The notes: generated from the sequence alone by a model not told the origin. 8,218 nucleotides of DNA from an uncultured Methylococcaceae bacterium (GCA_903839795.1 CAIMDR010000591.1:1-8218); one strand, 5' to 3'; positions 1 to 6,233 are shown, counted from the stretch's first letter. Numbers and translations are program-made.

Positions 1-41
1 CCATCACCAAGTTATTCTAGGGATGGGTTTTGTGCAATTAA

Positions 42-926
42 TTAATCGATAAAACGTTTGCTTAAGTCGCTGTAAGCATCAATTCTTCGGTCACGCAAAT
101 AAGGCCATATTTGTCTGACTTTTTCAATACGTTTACTATCAAATGAACCCGTTAATAGTATTGTTTCTGAAGCATTGGCTTGGGTTATTATTTCGCCTTG
201 TGGGCCGGCTATAAAGCTATTACCCCAGAAGTTGATACCTGTTGATGAGTCGGGCGCTTGCTCAAAGCCGACACGATTACAGGAAATAACCGGAATGCCA
301 TTGGCGACAGCATGAGAGCGCTGAATGGTAATCCAGGCATCCACTTGGCGTTGGTGCTCTTCCTGAGTATCTTGAGGATCCCAACCGATGGCTGTAGGGT
401 ATATTAAAATTTCTGCACCGGCTAAAGCCATTAATCTGGCAGCCTCCGGAAACCATTGATCCCAACAAATTAATACTCCTAATTTACCAATAGACGTTTC
501 TATGGGTGTAAACCCCAAATCACCTGGGGTGAAGTAATATTTTTCATAAAAACCCGGATCGTCAGGTATGTGCATTTTTCTGTATTTACCGGCTATACTG
601 CCATCCTTATCAAAAACCACGGCGGTATTATGATAAAGCCCCGGTGCCCGTTTTTCGAAGAGTGTTGAGACAATAACGATTTTTAGTTTTTTGGCGACAA
701 CTGATAGAATTTCAGTCGTCGGTCCTGGAATAGTTTGAGCCAGATCAAAATTATTATAATCTTCGTTCTGACAAAAATACGGCCCTAGATGCAGCTCAGG
801 TAATACCACCAAGTCGGCATTAGCGGCGGCGGCTTCATGTATTTTTGCAATGGAATAATCAAGGTTTGTCTGCCTGTCTTCATTACAGGGTTGTTGAATG
901 GCACTAACGATTAAGGTGGTTTTCAT
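42..926 (-). CDS. aguB: N-carbamoylputrescine amidase (carbon-nitrogen hydrolase)
   Basis: A 294-residue cytosolic nitrilase-superfamily enzyme. In the agmatine route to polyamines it would hydrolyse N-carbamoylputrescine to putrescine, CO2 and ammonia. The Glu-Lys-Cys triad is visible: Glu44 in VLPELHLGPYF, Lys117 in KYRKMHIPDD and Cys154 in GVLICWDQWFPEAAR. The PDDPGFYEKYYFTPGD stretch after the lysine and the C-terminal WPYLRDRRIDAY are typical of the AguB branch rather than of generic nitrilases, and the length fits AguB (about 290 residues). The ATG start has no clear Shine-Dalgarno sequence. The usual partner aguA (agmatine deiminase) is not seen; only 41 bases remain downstream, so it could lie just outside. 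The gene is divergent from ogt. The family assignment is firm and the exact substrate is inferred from similarity to AguB. Confidence 0.93.
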   Translation of the reverse strand: MKTTLIVSAIQQPCNEDRQTNLDYSIAKIHEAAAANADLVVLPELHLGPYFCQNEDYNNFDLAQTIPGPTTEILSVVAKKLKIVIVSTLFEKRAPGLYHNTAVVFDKDGSIAGKYRKMHIPDDPGFYEKYYFTPGDLGFTPIETSIGKLGVLICWDQWFPEAARLMALAGAEILIYPTAIGWDPQDTQEEHQRQVDAWITIQRSHAVANGIPVISCNRVGFEQAPDSSTGINFWGNSFIAGPQGEIITQANASETILLTGSFDSKRIEKVRQIWPYLRDRRIDAYSDLSKRFID

Positions 927-1040
927 AATTGATTGGGTAGTTAGATTTTATTGCGGTAATTATAAACTATAAAATTAAACGAATAGAGATATGAGTGGTT
1001 AATATCATGCTTGTTTAAAAAATCATACCGGTATTGTTTA
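927..1040. promoter_or_regulatory. Divergent aguB / ogt intergenic promoter region
   Basis: This AT-rich stretch separates two divergently transcribed genes and must hold promoters for both. On the minus strand an exact TATAAT lies at 964-959, about 30 bases before the aguB start, but its -35 region is poor. On the plus strand TATAAA/TAAAAT (968-975) is a possible -10 for ogt, with only a weak TTTATT (947-952) at a 17-base spacing. No clear operator is visible. The assignment rests on gene arrangement plus -10 matches in AT-rich DNA, where chance matches are common. Confidence 0.3.
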
Positions 1041-1535
1041 ATGACATTTATAATTCAGTGGATTGAAAATAGCACAGGCGCAGAAGACGTTATCAAGATT
1101 AATACTCCGGCAGGTCAATTAGCCTTAACCAGCCAACAAGGCGTAATTAATAAAGTTGAATGGCTGCTTGATGAGCATGTTTATGCACAAAACCACGAAC
1201 TACAGCAGCAATTCGATCAGTATGGGTTTAATCCCAATAAACACATTAACATTAAATTGTTAAAACAAGGCAGCGCCTACCGGCATAAAGTCTGGGCTGA
1301 ATTGTGTAAAATTCCTTTTGGAGAAACCATGACTTATTCTGCCTTAGCCCAAAAAATAGACTCGTCTGCGCGAGCGGTCGGCAATGCGTGCAGGGACAAT
1401 CCTTATCCAGTGATTATTCCTTGCCATCGAGTGGTATCCGTTGCCGGTAAGGGCGGTTATTGCGGACACACAGACGGTTATTTTATGGACATTAAAACTC
1501 AATTGTTGGACTTTGAGGCAACCCATAAACAATGA
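1041..1535 (+). CDS. ogt: Methylated-DNA--protein-cysteine S-methyltransferase
   Basis: A suicide DNA-repair protein that moves the alkyl group from O6-alkylguanine (or O4-alkylthymine) to its own cysteine. From ATG 1041 it has 164 residues. The N-terminal ribonuclease-H-like part includes INTPAGQLALTS. The DNA-binding helix-turn-helix region (about 90-125) contains PFGETMTYSALAQ and the arginine-finger segment SARAVGNACRDNP. The active-site motif is IPCHRVV with Cys128. The tail GGYCGHTDGYFMDIKTQLLDFE is a variant of the usual GGYxGG...K..LL..E ending. The reading frame also opens upstream with TTG at 1011 (10 extra residues). I prefer the ATG because the standard fold starts close to it and neither start has a strong ribosome binding site. 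The stop codon overlaps the xerD start in ATGA, which suggests translational coupling. It could be annotated as ogt or as a generic MGMT; there is no Ada regulatory domain. Confidence 0.93.
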   Translation: MTFIIQWIENSTGAEDVIKINTPAGQLALTSQQGVINKVEWLLDEHVYAQNHELQQQFDQYGFNPNKHINIKLLKQGSAYRHKVWAELCKIPFGETMTYSALAQKIDSSARAVGNACRDNPYPVIIPCHRVVSVAGKGGYCGHTDGYFMDIKTQLLDFEATHKQ

Positions 1536-2416
1536 CAGCAATTGCCTTGATAGACCAGTTTCTTGATGCCGTCTGGGTAGAGCAGGGTTTAAGTGAAAAC
1601 ACCCTTTCCGCTTACAGCAGTGATTTAAGGATTTTTGCGAAATGGCTCGCAGATAAATCCATGCTGGAAGTCGATACCGGTGATTTATCAAAATTTCTGG
1701 CGAGTCGTTATAAAGAAGGCATCGGCAATCGCTCGTCGGCGCGTATTTTATCCAGTCTGCGCCGTTTTTATGGGTATTACATCCGCGAAAACAAAATAAC
1801 CATTGACCCGACCGCCTTGATAGAATCACCGCATATTGGTCGCTCTTTACCTGTTTCGCTTTCTGAGCAGGATGTCGAATTATTGCTCAATGCCCCCGAA
1901 GTAACCAATGCCCAAGGATTCAGGGATAAAGCCATGCTCGAAATGCTTTATGCAACCGGACTTAGGGTCTCTGAACTGGTGGGTTTAAAATTTGAACAAA
2001 TCAGTTTCAGACAAGGCGTAGTCAGAATTATTGGCAAAGGCAATAAAGAGCGCTTGGTACCGGTGGGTGAAGAAGCGATGAACTGGTTGGACGGCTATAT
2101 GAATCAGGCCAGAAAAAACATGCTGGGTGAGCGGCAATGCGATTATTTGTTTCTGTCTAACCGCGCTGACGGCATGACAAGGCAGGCTTTTTGGCATATC
2201 ATCAAACGCCATGCAAAAAAAGCAGGCATTAACAAAACGCTGTCGCCACATACCTTACGACATGCTTTTGCGACGCATTTGTTAAATCATGGTGCTGATT
2301 TGCGTGTTGTACAATTATTGTTGGGTCATGCTGATTTATCGACCACGCAAATCTATACCCACATTGCCCGCGAACGCTTAAAAGAATTACATTCAAAATA
2401 TCATCCCAGAGGATAG
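1532..2416 (+). CDS. xerD: Site-specific tyrosine recombinase XerD
   Basis: A 294-residue tyrosine recombinase that acts with XerC at dif to resolve chromosome dimers at division. The N-terminal SAM-like DNA-binding domain (about 1-105) includes DQFLDAVWVEQGLSENTLSAY. The catalytic domain has the full set of residues: Arg145 (ATGLRVSEL), Lys169 (GKGNKERLVP), His240 and Arg243 (SPHTLRHAFATH), His266 (LLLGHADLSTT) and nucleophile Tyr275 (QIYTH). Stretches such as FLDAxWxExxLxENTLxAY, RDKAMLE and HGADLRVVQxLLGH, together with the HPRG ending, match E. coli XerD closely, so XerD is favoured over XerC. It starts within the ogt stop codon (ATGA) and is followed 6 bases later by the lpxA-like gene. 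The common gammaproteobacterial neighbour dsbC is absent here. Confidence 0.95.
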   Translation: MTAIALIDQFLDAVWVEQGLSENTLSAYSSDLRIFAKWLADKSMLEVDTGDLSKFLASRYKEGIGNRSSARILSSLRRFYGYYIRENKITIDPTALIESPHIGRSLPVSLSEQDVELLLNAPEVTNAQGFRDKAMLEMLYATGLRVSELVGLKFEQISFRQGVVRIIGKGNKERLVPVGEEAMNWLDGYMNQARKNMLGERQCDYLFLSNRADGMTRQAFWHIIKRHAKKAGINKTLSPHTLRHAFATHLLNHGADLRVVQLLLGHADLSTTQIYTHIARERLKELHSKYHPRG

Positions 2417-2422
2417 TTAAAC

Positions 2423-3196
2423 ATGGCTCAAAATATTCACCCGACTGCATACATAGCGCCTGATGTTGTACTGGGAAACGCTGTTACCGTTGGCCCTTTT
2501 GCCGTTATTGAAAGCGGCGTCGAGATGGGAGCCAACTGCCATATTGGCGCTCATGCCGTGGTGCATGGCTATGTAAAAATGGGGAGCGGTAATATTTTAC
2601 ATCCCCATGCTGTTTTGGGCGGCTTGCCGCAGGACACCGGTTTTAAGGCTGAAACGGTTTCCTGGTTAATCATTGGCGATGATAATAATTTTAGGGAAGG
2701 CTTTACGGCGCACCGCTCATCAAAAGAAAGCGGTGAAACACGCATTGGTTCAGGTTGCTATTTTATGAATAACAGCCATGTTGCCCATGATTGCAGCATT
2801 GGCAATAGCACTATATTTGCCAATAACGTGGCAATCGGCGGGCATGTTGAAGTAGGCAATAATGTGTTTATGGGTGGCGCAGTCGTCGTGCATCAGTTTT
2901 GCCGGGTCGGTTCCTACGCGATAGTGCAGGGCACAACAGGTCTTAATATGGATGTTATTCCGTTTATGCTGATAGGTGGACGCCCTGCCAAACATTATCA
3001 CTTGAATACTGTAGGCTTAAGACGTGCAGGTATTACCGGCGAGCGTTATAACGTACTTTCTGCGGCATTTCGTTTGTTAAAAAATAAACAAAGCTTGGAT
3101 GAGCTGGAAGAAACCGAAGAAATAAAGCAATTAAAAAATTGGTTGGCCGTTAAATCCAAGCGCGGAACGCATGGTTTTATTGAGGTATCGGGCTAA
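2423..3196 (+). CDS. lpxA: LpxA-family UDP-N-acetylglucosamine O-acyltransferase
   Basis: A 257-residue left-handed beta-helix enzyme built from hexapeptide repeats (for example IHPTAYIAPDVVLGNAVTVGPFAVIE). The family moves a 3-hydroxyacyl group from acyl carrier protein to UDP-GlcNAc, the first step of lipid A synthesis in the cytosol. The catalytic base is His122 in SHVAHDCSIGN (E. coli His125). His119, His141 and His157 (VHQFC), and Gly170 at the E. coli Gly173 chain-length position, are kept. The C-terminal helical part ends in KSKRGTHGF. Several motifs diverge: HRSSKESGETRIG replaces the usual HRGTVQGGG.TKVG, and QDTGFKAETVSW replaces QDLKYAGEPT, so the E. coli Lys76 equivalent is missing. 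AGAGGA (2408-2413) lies 9 bases before the ATG. The gene does not sit in the usual lpxD-fabZ-lpxA-lpxB cluster, so it may be a second, specialised copy. The family is certain; that it is the main LpxA is less so. Confidence 0.88.
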   Translation: MAQNIHPTAYIAPDVVLGNAVTVGPFAVIESGVEMGANCHIGAHAVVHGYVKMGSGNILHPHAVLGGLPQDTGFKAETVSWLIIGDDNNFREGFTAHRSSKESGETRIGSGCYFMNNSHVAHDCSIGNSTIFANNVAIGGHVEVGNNVFMGGAVVVHQFCRVGSYAIVQGTTGLNMDVIPFMLIGGRPAKHYHLNTVGLRRAGITGERYNVLSAAFRLLKNKQSLDELEETEEIKQLKNWLAVKSKRGTHGFIEVSG

Positions 3197-3287
3197 TTGG
3201 ATTGGCTTTACGGGATGTCCGTAGCATTGTCCCAGGCCACACCGTAACTTTCAAGTTCGTAATGGTTAGAGGCTGAAATAGCCAGAT

Positions 3288-3329
3288 CAAATATCATGAC
3301 GCGTATTGTCTAACGTTTCATGATATTTG
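3288..3329. repeat. Perfect 12-bp inverted repeat with 18-base spacer
   Basis: CAAATATCATGA (3288-3299) is repeated exactly in reverse complement as TCATGATATTTG (3318-3329), with 18 bases between. It lies between the convergent ends of lpxA and the DUF411 gene. No run of T follows on either strand, so it is not a standard rho-independent terminator, although the hairpin could still protect transcript ends. It could also be a protein-binding site or the remnant of a small mobile repeat. Confidence 0.6.
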
Positions 3330-3342
3330 TGTGAAAAAAGTT

Positions 3343-3437
3343 TAAAGGGGTAGGTGAACAGTTATTTTTTTAAAGAGGGTGACTGAGTATTTAACGGTTG
3401 AGTAGTTACCTAAAGATTATTAAAGAGGTAACCGAGT
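3343..3437. repeat. Three degenerate TAAAGRGG repeats, with GTTACC/GGTAAC inverted pair
   Basis: Three related stretches start at 3343 (TAAAGGGGTAGGTGA), 3371 (TAAAGAGGGTGACTGAGT) and 3421 (TAAAGAGGTAACCGAGT). The last two match at most positions if one base gap is allowed. A short inverted pair GTTACC (3405-3410) / GGTAAC (3427-3432) overlaps the third copy. The function is unknown; they may be decayed duplications. The rest of the 3197-3446 gap holds only weak hairpins (for example TACGG/CCGTA at 3209-3223) and no convincing gene or terminator. Confidence 0.35.
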
Positions 3438-3446
3438 CCCTTGGAA

Positions 3447-3914
3447 TTATGGTGATTCCGGGTAGCTGTTAAAAACCTTATAATTATTTTCTTTGTCAAA
3501 GCTTACCACTTTATAGGCATCTTTTTTGCCACCCATTTCCATGCCCGGTGTACCTTTGGGCATTCCGGGGACGGCGATTCCCGCTATTTTGGGTTTGGTT
3601 TTTAGCAGGTTCATGATGTCATTGGCGGGAACATGACCTTCAATGACATAACCGTCGACGATGGCAGTGTGACAGGAAGCCATCGCGGCCGAGACACCGT
3701 ATTTATCCTTAACTGTCTGGACATCATCAGTAACGATATCTTTAACCGTAAAGTTATTTTTTTTGATATGTTCCAGCCATTTACCGCAACACTCGCAGCT
3801 TGGGCTTCTATAAACAACCATGGCAACGGGTTTGCCGGCTTCAAGTGTTTCAGCTTTTATAGGCACATTAAGAGCCAATAAGCCCAGTGCCAACATAGTG
3901 TTTAATACTTTCAT
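3447..3914 (-). CDS. DUF411 periplasmic metal-binding protein
   Basis: A 155-residue exported protein of the DUF411 family, whose members are often found in copper or other heavy-metal handling loci. The signal peptide is about residues 1-21 (MKVLNTMLALGLLALNVPIKA), with cleavage likely after ..IKA. The mature part has the family's cysteine cluster SPSCECCGKW (Cys40, Cys42, Cys43), then SCHTAIVDGYVIEGHVP (Cys81, His82, His94) and the methionine-rich PGMPKGTPGMEMG (Met118, Met125, Met127). All are good soft-metal ligands, most plausibly for Cu(I). GAGAGA (3928-3923 on the minus strand) lies 8 bases before the ATG. It follows hemE by only 20 bases, so the two are probably transcribed together. 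No copper ATPase, oxidase or sensor is adjacent in the window. The family call is firm; the metal and the role are inferred. Confidence 0.88.
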   Translation of the reverse strand: MKVLNTMLALGLLALNVPIKAETLEAGKPVAMVVYRSPSCECCGKWLEHIKKNNFTVKDIVTDDVQTVKDKYGVSAAMASCHTAIVDGYVIEGHVPANDIMNLLKTKPKIAGIAVPGMPKGTPGMEMGGKKDAYKVVSFDKENNYKVFNSYPESP

Positions 3915-3934
3915 AAGTGCGTTCTCTCGTTTAA

Positions 3935-4999
3935 TTATTGATGATAAGCAGGGCTGTAGGCATGGACCGCATCGACCATTGCTTTAACATGCTCCGGATT
4001 CATGTCTGGCAATATACCGTGTCCCAGATTGAAAACATGCCCTGAACCGGCTCCGTATTTATGTAAAATGGCTTTGACTTTTTCGACGATAATGTCCGGT
4101 TGCGCGTAAAGAGCTACGGGGTCCATGTTGCCTTGTAAAGCAACTTGGTCACCCACTCGGGCGCGGGCTTTTTGTATATCGGTCTGCCAATCCAGACCCA
4201 AGGCATCATAACCAGCGTCGGTCATGGCTTCCAGCCAAAGTCCACCGCCTTTGGTAAATAAAATAGTGGGGATTTGTTGTCCATCTACCGTGGTTTTAAG
4301 CAATGATCTGACTTGTTTGGCGTAATACAAAGAAAATTCAACATAATCTTCAGAGGTTAACATACCGCCCCAGGTATCAAACAACATGACCGCTTGTGCG
4401 CCTGCCTCAATTTGGGCATTCAAGTAGGCCGCTACCGATTGCGCCAGTTTATCCAGCATAACATGCAACAGTTTGGGCTGTTCGTACATTAAGCTTTTAA
4501 CTTTCTGAAAACTTTTACTGCTGCCACCTTCAACCATATAGGTTGCCAAAGTCCAGGGACTTCCAGAAAAGCCGATTAACGGCACACTGCCTTGCAGATT
4601 TTTTCTGATTAAGCGAACGGCATCCACTACATAACGTAAATCAGTATCGGGATCAGGAATGGGCAGTTTTTTAATATCGGCCGCAGTTTTAACCGGATAT
4701 TTAAATTTAGGGCCTTCGCCTTCGGTAAAATAAAGCCCCAAGCCCATCGCATCCGGTATGGTCAAAATATCTGAAAACAAAATGGCCGCATCAAAATCAA
4801 AGCGACGCAGCGGTTGCATTGTCACCTCACAGGCCAGTTCGGGATTGGTACACAGATTTAAAAAACTGCCGGCCTCTTCCCTGATTTTTCTGTATTCGGG
4901 TAAATACCGTCCGGCCTGACGCATCATCCACACGGGCGTGTAGTCAACAGGTTGTTTTAAAAGAGCTCTGATAAAGGTGTCGTTTTTTAATACAGTCAT
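3935..4999 (-). CDS. hemE: Uroporphyrinogen decarboxylase
   Basis: A 354-residue cytosolic enzyme that removes four carboxyl groups from uroporphyrinogen III to give coproporphyrinogen III in haem synthesis. The N-terminal family signature [16 protein letters not shown] gives Arg27 and Arg31, which bind substrate carboxylates. Asp77 in [12 protein letters not shown] is the key residue that binds the pyrrole nitrogens. The second signature, [16 protein letters not shown], carries Tyr154. His327 in [10 protein letters not shown] matches the conserved C-terminal histidine. Length is normal for the family (about 350 residues) and no catalytic residue is missing. Upstream lies a repeat-filled gap of 352 bases instead of a coding neighbour, so hemE may use its own promoter. 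A DUF411 gene follows 20 bases downstream. No strong ribosome binding site is visible before the ATG. Confidence 0.97.
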   Translation of the reverse strand: MTVLKNDTFIRALLKQPVDYTPVWMMRQAGRYLPEYRKIREEAGSFLNLCTNPELACEVTMQPLRRFDFDAAILFSDILTIPDAMGLGLYFTEGEGPKFKYPVKTAADIKKLPIPDPDTDLRYVVDAVRLIRKNLQGSVPLIGFSGSPWTLATYMVEGGSSKSFQKVKSLMYEQPKLLHVMLDKLAQSVAAYLNAQIEAGAQAVMLFDTWGGMLTSEDYVEFSLYYAKQVRSLLKTTVDGQQIPTILFTKGGGLWLEAMTDAGYDALGLDWQTDIQKARARVGDQVALQGNMDPVALYAQPDIIVEKVKAILHKYGAGSGHVFNLGHGILPDMNPEHVKAMVDAVHAYSPAYHQ

Positions 5000-5038
5000 T
5001 ATGAAGGTTTAAGATAATGTTTAAAAAAGATAAGTATC

Positions 5039-5065
5039 CACGAAAAACACGAAAGGCACGAAAAA
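5039..5065. repeat. 9-bp tandem repeat, three units (CACGAAAAA-like)
   Basis: Three consecutive 9-base units read CACGAAAAA, CACGAAAGG and CACGAAAAA, followed by more A. The strict 9-base period distinguishes it from simple A-richness. Similar CACGAA runs occur in intergenic DNA of various bacteria (from memory, not checked). It forms the hemE-proximal edge of the repeat island. Confidence 0.6.
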
Positions 5066-5113
5066 AAATTTGATTGAAGTGTGATAGTGTCTGTCCGTCA
5101 AGTAGTCATGTAG

Positions 5114-5160
5114 GCCGGAATAAGTCTTTTCGAGCGCAAGCGAGAACAAGCGTTTCCGGC
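5114..5160. repeat. GCCGGAA...TTCCGGC inverted repeat
   Basis: GCCGGAA (5114-5120) pairs exactly with TTCCGGC (5154-5160). The 33 bases between include the partly symmetric TCGAGCGCAAGCGA. The right arm is also part of the 18-bp direct repeat found again at 5304-5321, so this looks like one end of a repeat unit. Confidence 0.45.
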
Positions 5161-5161
5161 A
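5144..5161. repeat. 18-bp direct repeat, copy 1
   Basis: GAACAAGCGTTTCCGGCA occurs here and again, base for base, at 5304-5321, exactly 160 bases apart. The two copies bracket both strong palindromes of the island. This is consistent with a repeated element, or with duplication of an element end. Confidence 0.6.
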
Positions 5162-5164
5162 GAC

Positions 5165-5223
5165 CGTTCGCTAAGCGGAGTCGAAGCGAGCGAGTTGTCC
5201 GTTTCGACTCCGCTCAGCGAACG
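5165..5223. repeat. Long palindrome CGTTCGCT...AGCGAACG
   Basis: The left arm 5165-5185 (starting CGTTCGCTAAGCGGAG) and right arm 5203-5223 (ending CCGCTCAGCGAACG) are 21-base reverse complements with one mismatch, A5173 against C5215. The stem can be extended inward through a G-T wobble and two more pairs to 5188/5200, leaving an 11-base loop. The CGCTNAGCGGAGTCGAA core resembles a motif I recall from dispersed intergenic repeats in several bacterial groups; this was not verified here. No T-run follows it, so it is not an obvious terminator. Confidence 0.7.
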
Positions 5224-5270
5224 ATTTAACTGTCCCGACTTAAGTTGGTAGCCGAAGTCTTTAAACGTTT

Positions 5271-5295
5271 CGGTCGGGGTTGCAAACCCCGACCG
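5271..5295. repeat. Perfect 11-bp GC-rich hairpin with 3-base loop
   Basis: CGGTCGGGGTT (5271-5281) and AACCCCGACCG (5285-5295) are exact reverse complements around the loop GCA. It would form a very stable hairpin in RNA from either strand, between the damX-like stop and hemE. It lacks a following T-run. It may stop or stabilise the aroK-aroB-damX transcript, but is more simply read as a dispersed palindromic repeat. Confidence 0.65.
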
Positions 5296-5303
5296 GCATT
5301 GTT

Positions 5304-5321
5304 GAACAAGCGTTTCCGGCA
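5304..5321. repeat. 18-bp direct repeat, copy 2
   Basis: Exact second copy of the sequence at 5144-5161. It begins 31 bases beyond the end of the damX-like gene and marks the right edge of the repeat island. Confidence 0.6.
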
Positions 5322-5351
5322 TCATTATCGTGGCTCTACTTAATTTTTCGC

Positions 5352-6233
5352 TCATTGAGTCTCGCCACTTTCACTGCCAACTGATTTTTCAACAACCGGA
5401 GTAGTCGTTCGCTTAAGGTTGTATTCCGAGGCGCTAAACCACTGCGTGCCAAGGGCTAGAGCAATTAATCCAATCACGGCTGCCACCAAAATCCCTAGCG
5501 AATGGTTATTGGGTATAACCTCGTCGAGCGAGGGGTGTTTAACGACCATTAAGCCTGGAATACCCTGCGTTTCCAGATAAACAGCGGCTATCAGGGCATC
5601 ATCAATCTCATTAAAAGCGACAGGGAAACGGGATTTAGTCGCTAAATGCTGTAAAAATTTACCGCATTGTTGTTCTGACAAGGGCGGTATTTCAATTAAG
5701 AGACCTTCATCAAGCGCATTATCCGAGCTGTATTTAGCCTCCAGCTCCTCATGCGTTAACACAAAAACAACCCGTAAAACCGCACTGTTGGCCGCATAAT
5801 CAATAAGGGTATTTATCAGTCCTGGCGCTAACTGCCCCGCCTCATCAATCATTAAAATAATTTTCTTGTGTTGCTTTTCAAGCCCCCGAAAAGCACCCGA
5901 TAAAGCGTTAAGCGTCAAGTTCTGTAGGTGATCTGGCTTAATAGCCTGAACCAGCTGTTTCTGAATCATTTCGATGGTTAACTTTACCGTGCCTTTTACG
6001 GGACAATAAAGCCATGAATCAATCTTGCGGGCTTGCAATACCGTTAAAAAAGTGGATTTACCGATACCTTCAGGGCCGCAAACAACCAATGCTTGCCTTG
6101 AGTTAGCCAGCAAGTGGATTAATAATTCCAGCTTGCGGGTTCGTTCTTGAGTTATCAAAGACTGCAAGCCCCTGTTTTTTTGACCAGTCAAGGGCTTGTT
6201 CATAAGATACGTTAAGGTATCATTTCCTGCCAT
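5352..6233 (-). CDS. DamX-like AAA ATPase with one membrane segment, no SPOR domain
   Basis: A 293-residue protein like the AAA-domain DamX relatives encoded after aroB in many gammaproteobacteria, linked to cell division. Walker A is GPEGIGKST (53-61) and Walker B is IILMIDEAG (125-133). The ATPase region runs to about residue 235 and may serve nucleotide-dependent regulation. One hydrophobic segment (about 246-265, [20 protein letters not shown]) would place the ATPase in the cytoplasm and the C-terminus in the periplasm. In this family the periplasmic part normally carries a long linker and a SPOR peptidoglycan-binding domain. Here only about 28 residues follow before the stop, and the repeat island starts just beyond it, so the protein looks C-terminally truncated or naturally short. 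The start overlaps the aroB end by 14 bases (translational coupling likely) and has no clear Shine-Dalgarno sequence. The ATPase call is firm; the DamX role rests on context. Confidence 0.8.
   Translation of the reverse strand: MAGNDTLTYLMNKPLTGQKNRGLQSLITQERTRKLELLIHLLANSRQALVVCGPEGIGKSTFLTVLQARKIDSWLYCPVKGTVKLTIEMIQKQLVQAIKPDHLQNLTLNALSGAFRGLEKQHKKIILMIDEAGQLAPGLINTLIDYAANSAVLRVVFVLTHEELEAKYSSDNALDEGLLIEIPPLSEQQCGKFLQHLATKSRFPVAFNEIDDALIAAVYLETQGIPGLMVVKHPSLDEVIPNNHSLGILVAAVIGLIALALGTQWFSASEYNLKRTTTPVVEKSVGSESGETQ

Larger units (their letters stand above)
5039..5329. other. Repeat island between hemE and the damX-like gene
   Basis: The 352-base gap 5000-5351 has no convincing gene. From 5039 on it is a mosaic: a 9-bp tandem repeat, a 7-bp inverted pair enclosing a spacer, a 59-bp palindrome, a perfect 11-bp GC-rich hairpin and an 18-bp direct repeat. 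The palindromes are more GC-rich than the surrounding DNA. The arrangement resembles clusters of dispersed palindromic intergenic repeats (REP/MITE-like) rather than a gene. An 85-codon frame crosses it on the minus strand but is made of these repeats. The stretch 5000-5038 next to hemE is AT-rich and may contain the hemE promoter, though no good -35/-10 pair was found. Confidence 0.7.

Noticed and set aside
1..41. A possible aguA start on the minus strand (ATG at 4-2) just downstream of aguB
   Set aside because: Only one codon would be inside the window and there is no properly spaced ribosome binding site. aguA is plausible by context but cannot be supported.
1461..1520. Unusual C-terminal tail of the alkyltransferase (GGYCGHTDGYFMDIKTQLL) as a possible insertion or broken active site
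   Set aside because: Other members of the family have similar GHT/GATxG...IK..LL endings, and the IPCHRV active site is intact.
1344..1829. A 161-codon minus-strand open frame opposite ogt and xerD
   Set aside because: It lies antisense to two clearly identified genes, has a low-complexity, Cys/Arg-rich translation with no recognised motif, and is a shadow frame.
3288..3329. A possible dif or other XerCD recombination site near xerD
   Set aside because: Dif sites have two 11-bp arms around a 6-base centre with a recognisable consensus. Here the arms are 12 bp, the spacer is 18 bases and the arms do not resemble the dif consensus.
5098..5355. An 85-codon minus-strand frame whose ATG overlaps the damX-like stop (ATGA), resembling a coupled small gene
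   Set aside because: Almost all of it runs through the palindromes and direct repeat of the island. The protein shows no domain, signal or membrane segment, and the ATGA overlap can arise by chance.
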